This document shows positions 23,375 to 35,950 of a stretch of 64,000 bases of DNA, piece by piece. The translations under genes were made by a program, and so were the position numbers. Under the pieces are notes generated by a model, which was given only the letters and a program-made list of their open reading frames with translations, did not search any database and had not been told where the DNA came from. Within the stretch, counting starts at the first letter, position 1, and each line of letters opens with the position of its first letter. Source of the stretch: Schistocephalus solidus (taxonomy: Eukaryota > Platyhelminthes > Cestoda > Diphyllobothriidea > Diphyllobothriidae); contig WEDG01003375.1 of NCBI GenBank assembly GCA_017591395.1, positions 1-64,000 of the forward strand. The letters run 5' to 3'.

Positions 23375-23600
23375 GTTCCGCTCTGCCTTGAGGCTCACTC
23401 TCGAGTCCCGCCAGCAGTCGCTTACAGCGGCAAGTAGTAGAATAGGCAGATTACTATTGCCGGCAAAGACAAGGGGGACTGGAATTGTCAGTTTTGGCTT
23501 AGTAGCCGTCGTCGGCCAGTCATACCCAACCCCACGTGGTGTTGGACTTCTAATCAACGGGTCGAGGTTTCAATCCTCGGGTGGTGAACCACCTGGGCCA
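23375..23600 (-). repeat. tRNA-derived SINE copy 2 with opposite-facing tRNA-like segment
   Basis: The body (23,375-23,536) is the reverse complement of the body of the copy at 15.4 kb. Next to it, on the plus strand at 23,538-23,590, is a tRNA-like segment with 'TTGGACTTCTAATCAAC' (anticodon arm resembling tRNA-Arg-TCT) and the B-box-like 'GGTTTCAATCC'. Head and body therefore point in opposite directions. Confidence 0.6.
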
Positions 23601-23885
23601 TTCCAGTTTCCCTTGTCTCTGCCAGCAATATTAAAAAACACAAACCTAGCATGGCTTTCCGTAGTCTTAAATGGCGACTTCTGATAAGACGGTTGACCTA
23701 ACAGCTGATTTTATATTTAACGTCACTACAGCCATCAATTGGGGTAGTAGATGAACAACCAAGCGTTCAGGATCCAAACGTAAATCTTTGATCAGGACGC
23801 AAGATTCGGCCTCCAGGCTTGTACAGACATTTGATTGATTCGTGTGTGTGTGTGCGGGCTAAGTGAACATTGTTGTTAATTGCAG

Positions 23886-23922
23886 CTGCCTTCGTCAGTT
23901 CGCCCATACGCGGAGCGCGTAA
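23886..23922 (+). CDS. UVRAG: Candidate UVRAG terminal exon (tentative)
   Basis: Acceptor 'ttaattgcag' at 23,885 is in the phase required after exon 11 and would give 'SCLRQFAHTRSA' then a stop at 23,920-23,922. A short tail would make this a short UVRAG. In another phase the same acceptor opens a longer Ser/Arg-rich frame ending at a possible donor near 23,967. Neither version is backed by similarity. Confidence 0.2.
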
Positions 23923-24878
23923 CCAGATCATCATCGGGAAGTAAATCTGGCTTTCTCGAGCAGTCTGTAATGTGCATCAGGCCAGCGCATTTCAGAATTA
24001 TCAAGCAAAACCGGTTTTGCATGTTTTGTTTGTCGACGCCTTCCTCCTTACTGAATCAGTGATGGATCCAGTGTGTGGTTGGTTCGGAGAGTTGTTTGTT
24101 TACCACCACAACAAGCCAGCATCACTCGATAATGAAAAATCATGTTGGTAGTGGAGTCGCAACCTTATTCGAGCTTCGGTCTTAAGACTGTGACTAAACT
24201 TCGGGCTTCCTCTTCTGTTATTACTGGTCATTCATGCTTTTAACCTACTTAACACAGGCGTAGTGCTTCTCACACATGTAGGCTCGCAGACAAATAGCTT
24301 AGGTCCATGGGACCTAGGTTTCTTAACACTAACTAACCCTAGATATCAGTGCAAATAGACCGGATCCCTAAATACGTTTTTTGGTGATGGATCGATGTTT
24401 GCGCTCGTCATGTGTGTAGTGTCATCCCACCCCACCCCGGTTGGCTGCTCCCACTCACACAAATCAGTGTAAATATAACTGCGCGATCCTCGCGACCTTG
24501 TAGGGTTGCGCAGTGTTGTTCGGAACCCACAGCAACAGCCCTGTGCCATTTTTCTTATAAAACAAGTGCTGCTCTTATGCAGTTTACTTGGGGATCATAC
24601 TGCTTCCGTAAATATTTGCAGCAGATGTTAAGACAACCGAATAGCCCCGGTTTTTGCATTTTAGACTATCACCCGTGACCCAGCCGCGGCGTTCAGTTTC
24701 GAGGCAAACCAGAGAGGACGCGAACCTTTAGTGCTGGGGATACACTAGGTGGCCCCTGGGTCACTCTAGTCCCACTTCAGGTTGCACCCCTTTACAACCA
24801 ACCGAGTTCGGATCGACTTTCAACTGATTTTCTCTACGAAACAAAAATGCAATACATACTTTTATACACAACAGTCGG
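23923..24878. other. Intergenic between UVRAG and METTL2 genes
   Basis: No gene or repeat recognised. The METTL2-like gene ends at 24,879 on the opposite strand, so the two genes appear convergent. Confidence 0.4.
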
Positions 24879-25897
24879 CTACTCTATCGGCTTCTGATAT
24901 CTGCATTGCAGCCAAACGCGATACATTTTAAGCTTTCGACGACGGTTAACCAAAAGTCGCCTATCCATGTGGTTCTCCACCTCCACGAGGCCGGCCTCCG
25001 TGAACAGTCTTCGCACTTCCTCTGATAAGAAGGCAGAATGATCATTTTAGAACTGAACGGTACCTTGCTGGAAGAAGTAGACACAAGTTCCGTCTCCACG
25101 GGTGTAAAAGTTTTCGCTGATGCATCGACCCTTTTTGAACCGCAGTTGGGCCATATCAAAGCGGCCGTAGTCACGGAAAAGGATCATCCCGCCAGGACGG
25201 AGACAATCTCGGAGGTTGCATATGGTCTGCGAAAAACTTTTAGGGTGCGTATTACGCACTGGAAAAAACCTACTCAGCCGGACTGATAGCAGAGAGGACA
25301 AAGATCATGCAGATTACGTCGATGCTGCCCGGTGGGAAAGGCCAAGTGAGATTGGGCTTCGAAATGTCCTGTTCAAAGGCTAAGCAGTGCTCGGGTCTGT
25401 AGAGATAGGAACTCCGCACTAGAGCAACTGCCTTTTCAGAGAAGTCACATGCGTATATGAAGGTGTCTTCGACTCCGCGTCTAGAGTTTATGAAAACTGC
25501 GCATAAAAGCCGAGAAGTCTTACTCTTTGGCCTCGAGTATGGGAGTAACGGTGTTTCCTGCTCCGCACCCAACCTCTAGAACTCGGAAGGAGGAGGACTG
25601 ACCGGGAAAGTCTACGTGTTCTGATGGCCGGAATGGTCCGGAGGCCAGCGAGCGGTCTAGTAGCTCCGGGAACTCCCTAGTGAGCCACTTGCGATTTTTG
25701 AAGAAATGGCTCTCGTGGTGGTCATAAAATTCATCCCAAAAGTTGGCTGCATTTTTTAGAAAGTGTTCTGAAAACATCCGGATGATTTTTAGATGAAGCG
25801 ACTACCTCGCTTTTCTGCCGGCAGAGGCTCTTGGGACACCAGATCTATCATATTCTGGGCCTCTCGCTCCATTTCTTCTGTCCATTCGTACTTGTCC
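24879..25897 (-). CDS. METTL2: METTL2-type tRNA N3-methylcytidine methyltransferase, N-terminus missing
   Basis: Five minus-strand exons join in phase: 25,897-25,806; 25,767-25,524; 25,480-25,274; 25,236-25,064; 25,021-24,879. They give about 285 codons ending at a TAG (24,879-24,881). In order: '[14 protein letters not shown]', '[20 protein letters not shown]', the SAM-binding motif I '[12 protein letters not shown]', '[12 protein letters not shown]', '[17 protein letters not shown]', '[20 protein letters not shown]', '[12 protein letters not shown]' and '[12 protein letters not shown]'. These are METTL2/METTL8 hallmarks; that family adds the 3-methyl group to C32 of certain tRNAs. METTL6 is less likely given the DKYEW-type N-terminal motif and the YRVWLQC C-terminus. 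Introns are 38, 43, 37 and 42 bp. About 80-90 N-terminal residues, expected above 25,900, were not found. Confidence 0.88.
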
Positions 25898-28150
25898 CTT
25901 TGGAAAGAAAAAGATATGTATTAAGACTCCTAAGATACCTGCACTTTTATCAAAACTCCTTATACACAAATTAAAACTCATAGGCTGCGAAAGCAAACTG
26001 AAAGTCTTCGAAGGGGACAAAACTTTATTCGGAAAGACTCCCGCTATTAGGGTGCGTTGATCTCATCGGAAGAATGAAAACATTTGCGCGTGCTTTTCGC
26101 AGCGTTTGAATAGCCTTCTCATTACCTCCAAGCTAGAATAAGTGTATTCCGAATGCCGCTTTCATAAAATCACCAACAGGCCTGTACAATTACATTCAAG
26201 ATGAACGGGAGTTTTAGTATGGTGGAAGAAGCAGTTATTGTGGGAAGAGCGATGACCAGAGGGTTGGACGTTGGGCTATCGTAAACGAGACGAACGCACA
26301 GGTATTTGTTTTTTCATGCTTCGACCGCAGGCGTCAAGTAACCACGGTCGACCTGGTGGACTGCATGAAACAGCATTTGCCTACGGCAGTTCTTATAGTC
26401 TCCTGAGTAGGGCTGGGAAGACGCTCCAGATAGCTGCCAACTACTCCTGTGACACCACTGATGCATTGGGCAAACGACTCGGATTCGGTTTGGTCGCCCT
26501 CCTGGCTGGATGTCGTCTTCTCTGTGGAACTCTTCAGGGGTTGGTGCCGGAGGTGACGAATATGGTGAGGATTTTAGCGGACTCGACCTCACTCTCCCCA
26601 AAATCTCATAGTGATCCAGTGTTTCGACTACCAGTAATAAGCCTAGGCGCAAACCTACTCCATTCGTGCCACAACGTGACTGGTTCACACACAAGCCAGA
26701 CTATAAACCGACAAAAAGATTTACCAGGCTAGGATATAAACAAGCTAGCCGTTAGTCGGAGCAGACACCAGAGTTCGATCGTTGCGCCGAGCACAGGTGA
26801 CAACTGCGTGCCAAATAGGGGAAAATGCGGGTAGCGATGAGGCGCTCGGACAACTTCGAAGCCAACAAGGTGCATTTTCAACCTGGGAAGTCTACGTGTC
26901 AATGGTACCCTGCACAGAGCATGAGGCCTCTTTAACATCCGTCTTGTGACCATGTTCGCCAGAAGGCGGACTTGGCTATGCCCCAACCCAGGCTGGGTAG
27001 TGTTTAAATACCCGACATCCATAACCTACTTCACAGGTACAAGGGAATGAATGGATGCACACTGATGAAGTCTGAAGAGGCAATCTTCTGGATAAAAAGC
27101 GGATTACTGTTAGAATTCACGTCAAGTTGGGGTCTAATCGTACAGCCAAATTCGAACGATGACTCAGCATTCTGTATGCTAGATCTTCGTCAAATGGAAA
27201 TCTGAGGAAAGATGTCTTTTTGACTAAACATCCCTCCGAGTTTGCAGACCGTTTTCCAGATTTTTCCGTGGATCTGCCCTCGTACCGATTTTTCTCTAAA
27301 AATGTCCTACGGAAAGGAACTACTCTTTTCAAAATGCCCGCGGACTCTGGCCGGAGAAAAATTGCTGTGGGGGTTTGTATTTTGTTCCGCCAAGATTTTA
27401 TTGTGAAAAGCATTCCTAAGGACGCAACCATGTTCAGTGAGGCGTCTAGGAGTGAAAATAATGATTCGGTTTCTAATTGATCATGGATTATTTAAGGGAG
27501 ATGGTCCATCCGAGATTATCAGTGGCCACTTCAAACATATCACTGGCGTATTCGTCATAGAAATGCAGTTTTTCTATAGCCTGTGTAAGCTGGGTCTTTC
27601 CCCAGCTCCCAGATAAACACCTGCAGGCCGTGATTCAAAAGGTGCGCCCATAAGTACGCAGTCAGTTTGGCGATAGAACTCACCATCAAGTTTGAATTGC
27701 ACATTCAATACACAGGGAATAAATAGTCGTCTTAGCTCCTCTATCAGTATTCCGATTTAAACCTCATTCCCTCAAATTTATTCACATAAGTACGTTATTG
27801 CCTCAGAGGGATACCGTTAGAGAAGATTCGAGTGATAGTACAGCTTCAAGCTCGTAAACCACGAATTGAGGTGTCTTGGTGATCGTATGGTGCCAAGTGA
27901 ACTTGGGTTTGTTCTAACAATCCTGCCAAAAATTTCGTTAAAATTGTATATTGTTGCCCTCTTACGATTAGAATTAACGCTACGAGGGCAAGTTTAGAGA
28001 CAAATATACCTGCCGTCTTGAACGACGATAGCCATCGTGTGCCTCACGACGAGGTGGGCGCAAGACTGTGGCTTGTGCATAAACTATTTGTGCGGTATCA
28101 AACTTGTGCAGCATCCACCGATCCCTCTCCTCCCTCACTCACTTGAGCCT
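25898..28150. other. No gene assigned; possible METTL2 first exon and other exons
   Basis: The missing N-terminal METTL2 exon should lie here on the minus strand, but no clear motif was found. On the plus strand an acceptor-like 'ctctgtggaactcttcag' near 26,537 precedes a short acidic frame ending 'EDFSGLDLTLPKIS' and a stop at about 26,631, which could be a terminal exon of an unknown gene. Open frames at 26.7-27.5 kb are unrecognised. Confidence 0.3.
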
Positions 28151-28169
28151 GATTTCAAAAGAGATTCAA

Positions 28170-28755
28170 GAAGAGTAGACGCGATATCGGGTGTAGTGGT
28201 TGACAAGGTCACATAGCCCGTCTACGCACGCAACATTCGAGCTTCTCCCGCCCAGTAGACCAGGTTTTTGCCAAAGAAGGGATGCCTCAGATCCCATGCA
28301 AGAGATCGTTATAGAGGTCACATTATGAAAGAGCCACTGCAGCCTAACTTATCGTCCTGAGAGGACCAAAATCTTCCGTCAGTTAACAGGCTTCTAAGCC
28401 ACGACTTTTAGTGCGTCGTGATGATCTTAAAAGAGTGTCGGATTGCGTACAGTGCAGAAATGTGCTGAAGTACCATGGGGACGGAGTCCTCAGAGTCGAC
28501 CACACTATCTTCCCTCTCCCATGTACAAGTACACTATCCAAGCCGATCAGCCATCTGATGCTGGGATTTTGCGCAAATGGCTGACGCGCATGAAGCCCGG
28601 GTCTAGCCGTGCCACCAAACCTTCCTCTGTGTTGTATTTGCTATGGGATATACAGACTCAGCTCAGTCTGGAAAGTGCGTGTTATGCCCCAACCTGACCC
28701 TCATTTTGGGTTGATATATCCTCAGCGTGGCCCGCTGGGTGGGTACATCCAGAGT
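28170..28755 (+). repeat. Dispersed repeat R1, copy
   Basis: Matches 39,850-40,505 and 53,400-53,730 in order: 'cccgtctacgc', 'cctgagaggacc', 'gccacgacttttag', 'cggattgcgtacagtg', 'cagccatctgatgc' and 'gcgtggcccg'. Open frames across it differ from copy to copy. Confidence 0.7.
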
Positions 28756-28759
28756 ATAC

Positions 28760-30740
28760 TAAATGAAATACGCAGGATGCGACTATCAACTAAGCCACGA
28801 TCAGTATGCCTGGAAAATCAACCGGTCAAACTCCATATTAGCCAGAGCCCGTAACTCTAATTGCATAAGAGGCAAGGATTACTGGGAGGCCGGAAAACGT
28901 ACGCAGCTGATAGCGCTAAATTGCAGGAGGTGCAGCTGGGGAAATTCTCGGGCATTATCAAATACTTAAGAAGAGGTTGGGTAGAAAACAGTACCTGACA
29001 ATACCAACAAACACAAAAACTTATGAACTAAATACCATGCATTCTCGTTAAAAACGTCATCATCTTCCTCGAGGCGCCGGTTACCGAATGACTGCATCGG
29101 GACAGAAGAGGAGAGGCGAATGTTAAAGTACTTCGGGTCTAGGCGACGGATTCTGAGTGTTCTTAGATAAAATCTGAAAAACGAAAGTTGAAAATCAGCA
29201 TAACTAGTTCCAGGAACGCGTGATGAATCCATAAGAATTTTTATTAAATGACAACGGGAACAGTTCTGAAAATTAGTGTTTTCAATAAATTTTCAATTTT
29301 TATAACAGACTTGCAAAATTAATCTCGTGGGAGTAACTGGCAGTGTGCCAGTGAACATGCGAATGCAACAAACGTCAACCGGAGAGGTCTTCATATGGAC
29401 TGTAAGAGGCTGAGAACCTTAAACTGGTTTGTCCGTCACTCATAGCCTCTATATATACAAGGATGAGACATTCTCCTGCCAGGTCCATACGGTAGAACAC
29501 GTAATTTGTGGATAATTAGCATTTGAAACTGGATCAATGACTACCTTGTGTATTGTGCGGGGCGTATAGACGGGCTAGAGCTCTACCACAAACTTTGCCC
29601 AATCCCTGAATTACATGGCAAGTCAGTTCAGACAACGGACTAGTGCATGGGAGATGGAAGATTGAGATCGGCTCCGAGGACTCCGTCCGCAAAGAACTTC
29701 TCACCATAAAAATCTTACGCGCTCGAATCCATCATGATGCACTAAAAGTCATGGCTCCTTCCGCACGTGGCCTTAATGGCATTCGCACTCAGATGGGGTC
29801 CGAATCGCTTATTTCTTGTTTTTGAGAAGACCTGATCCATCGTGCGCGGAATAGGCGTATGTGACACTCGTAGACGGGCCGTTTAGTTATCGCTCACTGC
29901 ACCCAATCTCACTTTCGGTCATACTGGCGTAGTCCTGAAACCGGGCTCATGAGGGCGATGGAAGAGAGTGCGGCAGATGATGCACAGGTCCACTGCATCT
30001 ACAAACTAATTAATTTGACACGAAAATATGCAAAATCGGTCGCATGTATTCCGTCATAAAAACTTCAGCACCAGGATACAGTAACATTTATTCGACGATG
30101 ACCGTGCATTGAACACTATAGTTGAGTCAGGCGTTCAACGGGATCGCGTTCCTTCTATCTATGGATGCGCTAACAGCTGAATAACTATCAATACAGCAAA
30201 CCGTTGCAATGCAGGCTTTTGGCAGGTCATTAATACGAAATTCTCCATACATAGGACGTTCGTGATGGCAACGCTTTTCATCGCTCGGAAACCTGGCCAA
30301 TCTCTATAATATCTAGACAAGAAAGCCAAACTATTCCCACTTAAAGCTGTTCTTAAAGGACATTAGAGGCAAAACAGCTGGAGCGGATGATACTCACTCA
30401 GATTCCGGAGACGAATTGCATGTTGTGTATTTTCGTCACGTTGAGATCAAATTTTCATGAGGTTTAAACTGTAAGGATAGTTCATTTACATCTATCAGAG
30501 CGGCTTTCGCGATAAAGTTGTTACTAGTGTCCGTAGACAACTGTGACAACACGGACGCCACAATGATACCTCGAAGAATTTTCTAAAGTACCCCGGATTT
30601 GGAAGCGTGGAAAACTGACGCAAACAATAGAATAACAATCTGCTTAGTCAATTGGATGCAGAAGACTGATATAAGTCAACAAACGCGCAGTATCAAAGTG
30701 CCACAGACCAACAGCTTCCTACATTAAAGCACTGACATCG
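28760..30740. other. No gene recognised
   Basis: No supported exon, repeat family or RNA gene found. A short block near 29,860-29,950 resembles a few words of repeat R1. Confidence 0.4.
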
Positions 30741-30744
30741 CTGG

Positions 30745-31050
30745 TCAAACCTCACCTACCTGCCCTAACTGCCAAATCGTGTCTGTCCCTCTCAGTTCTT
30801 GTCAAACATGTTCTAATCCATCACGATGGAAATACCACAATGAAGCAGGAGGCAACCGCCAACAGGGCCAAAACACGGTCAACTGGCCCCACTGACCAAA
30901 AATTTGAATCACATATTGGCCCGGTTGGACACGCTAATCCGTCGCAACATGGCTGGAATACCAGCGTCAGCACCCTGTCACGTTCGATTTCATGCACACA
31001 TTGTGCATTCGTATTTGGTCACTGCACGGGCCTATAGGGTCATGCAAACA
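30745..31050 (+). pseudogene. RTE-like LINE zinc-finger tail fragment
   Basis: The plus-strand translation shows degenerate C2H2 fingers of the type at the end of the RTE-like LINE at 60.6-63.7 kb: 'TCPNCQIVSVP' (about 30,755), 'FESHIGPVGHANPSQHG' (about 30,900), then 'SCTHCAFVFGHCTGL', a stop, and 'GHANIRI' (about 31,045). The match is the spacing plus the SHIG-xVGH pattern. No RT or endonuclease is attached. It is a decayed 5'-truncated fragment. Confidence 0.5.
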
Positions 31051-31059
31051 TACGTATTG

Positions 31060-32480
31060 GGTCGGTAGTCAGGGTCTGTTGAATATCCTGCGCAATTATC
31101 CACCACAAACTAATAACTCATGTTTTAGCAGAAAACTGGGGATATGTAGTAAAGAAGGGGAAATTTGGAAGACTTACAACCCGCAGTTGCTGAAAACGGT
31201 TATGAAAAATTGAAACCAAGGATCCTTGGTTTCAGTTTTCCGCAGCTGAGAGTTCTCAGGCTTCCAGCTAACCGATGGGCCCCTCCCTTGAGGGCATTAC
31301 ATTAAAGCATATAAGATTTCAACGCGAAAAAATTTTGAAGTAACTACAAGAGGTGCCCAAAGCAGTGGCAGAATATACAGAAGAGGTATAAAAGACGTAG
31401 ACAAGAGCCCTAGTCGTACAGCAAGGATTTTCCCTTTCCAGTTTGTCTTATCCGGTGGAATTTCAGGCTAGTAAAATATTACCTAATTTCAAACGCATGT
31501 TGTCCATTTCTGTAGAAACTTCTCTAAATCTAGCTGACTAGCAATTTTTTTAATTTTTATCTTTATCGCTATAGAAGGATACTTTTTGCTCTCTTATGCA
31601 CGACTGGGTTGGATATTCGGCCATGTATTTAACGGTTAGCCGCCGTTTCTTCTGTAACGACCGAATACAACGTCTTCTTCTATGCTCCATGGCTCACGTT
31701 TAGCACCCAAGTCCGAATAAATCCAATTATGAGTCCCAGTTTAACTGACTTACTCGATGAGAATGGCTTTATTATCAGTCGGTCAATCACCGTTGGGCAT
31801 AGGTACTTTATTATAGACCTTACTAAAAAAATTAAGTAAGCCTAAAATACAGCAAGTTCCAAACAGAACTATGGCATAGACAAACCATATAAAACGCTTA
31901 TTATTTCGTTCCTGTAGCTGAACTGAATAAGCTGCAGTAGTATTCGCTGAGTGTAATAGGTATATTTAGCCTCAGTTCATATTGGATAGGTGCTCCCGAT
32001 TTCCTCGATGATACGATATGCATTCCGGCACAGGGAGTTTCACTTACCAAAGCTGTCTGTTACGGAAAAATTGATGTTGCTAAGGCCAGGATACAGGTTG
32101 AAAATTGTTTCTTGAGATGTATCTTTGGTAAGACCAAGTGTCCTTGATCATTCAGTGAATTTTGGAGGCCCAAAATATTTTCGCGTAAACAGAGACTGTT
32201 TCACGCTAACTGAGAGTAGGAGGCTTCACAGTGGGAACTTTAAATGTCTTCGGCTGACTGTTCTACCGCTCTTTAACGTAAACGCTCCTGAATCGAAATA
32301 AACACGGAGCCTCAGCTTGTGCCGACGTTGATTGTAGTTACTCCGACTAGGCGACTGCAGTTAAGTTCACCGTGTGAATTTATCAAGCGGAGCGTTTGAT
32401 TATGAGCCTAACCAGTTAACATTTCACCAGCCGACACTTAAAAGTATCAGAAACAGGCTTGTTTAATGGATTAAGTTTTT
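31060..32480. other. No gene recognised
   Basis: AT-rich; no supported coding, repeat or RNA feature. Confidence 0.4.
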
Positions 32481-32481
32481 A

Positions 32482-32780
32482 ATGTCGGTCGTTCCCAAGT
32501 TGTCTTGTTATAAGATCAATCAAAGCAAGCAATCACAGATGCTGGTGTTCCACAAAGCAAAATGTTGGGAACAACCATTTTTTATCATTTTCGTTAATGA
32601 GAAACAGGACTGTTGGTGTGCCATCTTTGCGGATCATCTTAAGCTTTTGAAAGGCGTCCATTGTGTTACAGATGAGGAGAACGTCTAGAAAATTTTGGTT
32701 GACTGGAACAATCGTCCTGCCAGTACCACCTGCGGTTTAAGTTGTGTAAATATTACATTTCTGTTTCAATACTTCACCAA
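32482..32780 (+). pseudogene. LINE RT core fragment
   Basis: The translation contains 'PFFIIFVNEKQDCWCAIFAD' followed by 'HLKLLKGVHCVTDEENV', matching the LFxIFVNDL...FADDLKLW...DEENLQ region of CR1-like RTs. The second catalytic Asp of FADD is His, so it is inactive. About 70 further codons are degenerate. Only ~250 bp of one element survives. Confidence 0.6.
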
Positions 32781-32784
32781 AGAT

Positions 32785-33480
32785 GTCAGTCTGTCTGTCT
32801 GTCAGTCTGAAATCTAAACCTCAACCACATAATTTGCATATTAGTTCTGTGTTTCTTGGGTTTTACTTTAATCAATATTTCACCCAGTCTGGGTTTGATT
32901 TAAGTGAAGAGAAGATTGAGAGTTCCGATGGGTGATAAAATTATGTAAGATCGTACTCTGTGGATAAAGAATCTATCTCGCATGTAGCGAACCCTGATCC
33001 AATACTGCTGGTGTGCTATGGCCGGCCTTATGTCCCCTAGATAAGTATTTGTCTCCCGGTCGCTGCCCTTGCCATCATAATCTATGGTGACAAGCTTGTA
33101 ATACAACAGTAGATTTTCTCGCAAATGAGAAATTGTGATACTTTCTAGGAATCATGTCTTTCTTCGGGAGACAGGGGAGTGACCTTGACGTATTACCTTC
33201 TGCTTAAAACAAAGAAACTTTCTAGTCATAAATTCTATGAATAATCGGGACGTCTTCAGATTTGCCTGAACATCGTCCCAATTCATGTATAGTTTAGTCA
33301 AATGATCACTTAATCCGGTTTTTGCATGAGAAAGTGGAAATCATGACATTTCGTGTACTATTTATGGCGGATTTTCGTTTTTTAGGCATATCGGTTCTAA
33401 AATCCTGGTGCTCTATTCAGTAATATCTTTATGCTCGTGGCGGAACACGCATATATAAATCCAACCCAAGCATATATATA
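32785..33480. other. No gene recognised; short (GTCT)n tract
   Basis: A GTCT microsatellite lies at about 32,788-32,810. No coding region is supported between the RT fragment and the next LINE. Confidence 0.5.
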
Positions 33481-33484
33481 TCGA

Positions 33485-35345
33485 TTTCGAAGTGGACCTG
33501 TTGATCCGGGCCACCGCGAACCCGAAAGTGTTTTACGGTTACCTCAGGCAGAATACACAGAACAAGGATCCGATAGCCCTGCTGAGGACCGCCGAGGGTA
33601 TAGACCTTACTGAAGAAATGCGAAGGCTGATAATCTTTCGGCATTTTTCCGGTCTGTTTACACACAGAAAACGAGATACGATTACCCTACTGATGGCTTA
33701 GGAATGAATACAATAGTCAAGACTTTTCATTTCACCGAGACTATTGTCCTCAAGGAACTTTTGGGGTTTAAGGAATCTAAGTCACCGGGTCCCGATGAAG
33801 TACCTGCAAAGGTATTGAAAGAACTCGCGAAAGAACTGGTAAAACCGCTCTCTAAGCTTTTTCAAATATCCTTCTAGACCGGATGTCTACCAGTTGACTG
33901 GAAATCCGCATAGATTACGCCGCTCCATATGGGTGGCAGCCGGGTCTCTGCAAACAATTATCGACCGGTCAGTCTAACTTCAGTTTGCTGCAAAGTCATG
34001 AAAAAAATAATTAAGCAACAACTAATGCAATTCCTAGGACATTACCAACTGCTTTCCAAGGTCCAGCACGGTTTCCGTAGATGTAGGTCCTGCGTCAAAA
34101 ATTTGCTCTACTGTTAAGAACGTTGGACTAAGGCGGTCGATAGAGGTATTACGGTGCACGCAGTATATATCGACTTCAAAAAGGCTTTTGATAGCGTGCC
34201 ACACCACCGCCTTCTTTATAAACTCATCTAAATAGGAAGAAGAGGTAGACTTCTGACATTGATGGAAAACTTCTTAGCTGACTGCTCGCAAAATGTCCAC
34301 ATCAGCGACAAACAGTCGACCAAGGTTGAGGTTGAGAGTGGTTTTGCCCAAGGCTCTGTTCTTGGCCCTATTTTGTTCATTGTCTACATCAACGACTGTG
34401 CCAACGAACTGAACTGCGATACTGCCATGTTTGCCGATGATCTCAAACTTTGGCGTGTTATTCAAACTGCGGCTGACGAATAGAACTTGCAGCAAACTTA
34501 AATCGACTCCAGAAATGGTCAAATGACTGACTTTTGCCGTTTAATGAGAGCAAGTGCAACATCATAAGAGTCGGGAAAAGCAATCCTTCGAACCGTACGG
34601 GTAACTATCTGAATGGCATTCCATTGAAAGAAGTGGATGCCCAAAAGGACCTGGGAGTCTGGATCACGCCCTCGCTTAAACCCTCCCTACATTGTGCAAA
34701 GGTAGCGAAGTCAGTTATGTCGAGGATGTACCTCGTTAAACGACCTTTTTCAGCCTTCACTACCAACTGCTTCACCCAAGTCTTCCAAACATTCGTGCGG
34801 CCGCAGTTGGAGTCCGCTATCCAAGCTTGGAGACCCTGGACGGCGAAGGACATCAACATCCTCGAAAAGGTCCAAAGGCGAGCAACCAAACTTGTCCTTG
34901 GACATGGCTCACAGCCTTATGAAACACGGCTGCGAATCTCAATCTCTTTCCCTTGCGATATAGCCAGCTTTGTGGAGACCTGATAGTAACATTCCGCATA
35001 CTACGCGTCCAGGACTATTGTCTCGTCCAAAGTGATTTCTTCGAGTTAGCAACATTAACGAGCTTGAGAGGTCATCCTCTCAAATTACGTGTGACTGGAG
35101 CAAGGCTAGACACTCGGAAGTACTTCTTCTCCAAAAGGGTGGTTGAAGCTTGGAAGAGTCTTCCTATGGATGTTGTTATGTCGGACTCCTTGGAGGTTTT
35201 TAAGCGAAAGTAAGATCGATATAATGGTGCGATGCTACAACACGAACTGAAAGCTGCAAGAGTGACGTCAGCAAATAAGGTTTGTTTATGATACTACTAG
35301 CTTTATTTGAGTAACATTTATTCATGTTTATTATTTGTTTCGTTC
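33485..35345 (+). pseudogene. CTGAA-family LINE, 5'-truncated RT copy
   Basis: The translation, with several stops, runs 'ANPKVFYGYLRQNTQNKDP', 'SPGPDEVPAKVLKELA', 'SANNYRPVSLTSVCCKV', 'VQHGFRRCRSCVKNLLYC', motif A 'YIDFKKAFDSVPHH', 'GSVLGPILFIVYINDC', the catalytic box 'AMFADDLKLW', 'LGVWITPSLKPSLHC', and the C-terminus 'YFFSKRVVEAWKSLPMDVVM'. In-frame stops occur near 33,880, 34,115, 34,230 and 34,485. The endonuclease and ORF1 are missing. About 120 bp of 3' UTR resembles that of the 57.6-kb copy, but the CTGAA tail is not seen. Confidence 0.85.
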
Positions 35346-35950
35346 GAGGGCTTGGATTCTCCCATAATTCCCATGCTGAGGTCCCCTGAGGTCTTCGCTG
35401 CTTAATTATTTGCACACCTTGGTGACACTGTGAGTGTCCGCATCAGCTGGGACCTGGCGGCCATTGTCTATGCGGTGTATGAACGTTCTCCCTAGGTTTT
35501 ACCCGCAACGGACTGAGGATGATCTGGGTGGATATCTTCGCCGTTTGAAATCACTCAACAGACTCTGCAATCAGCAAGGGAGCATCTTGCTGCACCTTCC
35601 GCACTACGGTGCTGATTCACATGACCTCCGCGATGCACCCCGGTTGACCCTGTTCCCCAAGGGCGACAGTTTTTTCTCCTAAATATCACTGGGAGTTTTT
35701 TTTCACTGTTTGCTCTTTTCCAACTATGTTCCAGCCAGTTGGCTCATATCAATTGGCCTCGCAAACATATCGAGATACTATTTTTTTGATACCACAACTC
35801 ACATGTACAAATATGGAATTCAAAGGTGACTCACCTACATCTCCCTCAAATATACTGCTACTTAATACTGATACTGATATATATGGAAATGCTGAGGTAG
35901 AGTGCATTCCGAGATGCTATAATGAAGAAAAAAGGCTCATCAGAAAATGG

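Noticed and set aside
26271..26732. 153-codon plus-strand frame and its 126-codon antisense partner
   Set aside because: Neither has a recognisable motif. A possible acceptor at 26,330 opens one frame, but the better-looking C-terminus at 26,540-26,631 is in another frame, so no single model holds.
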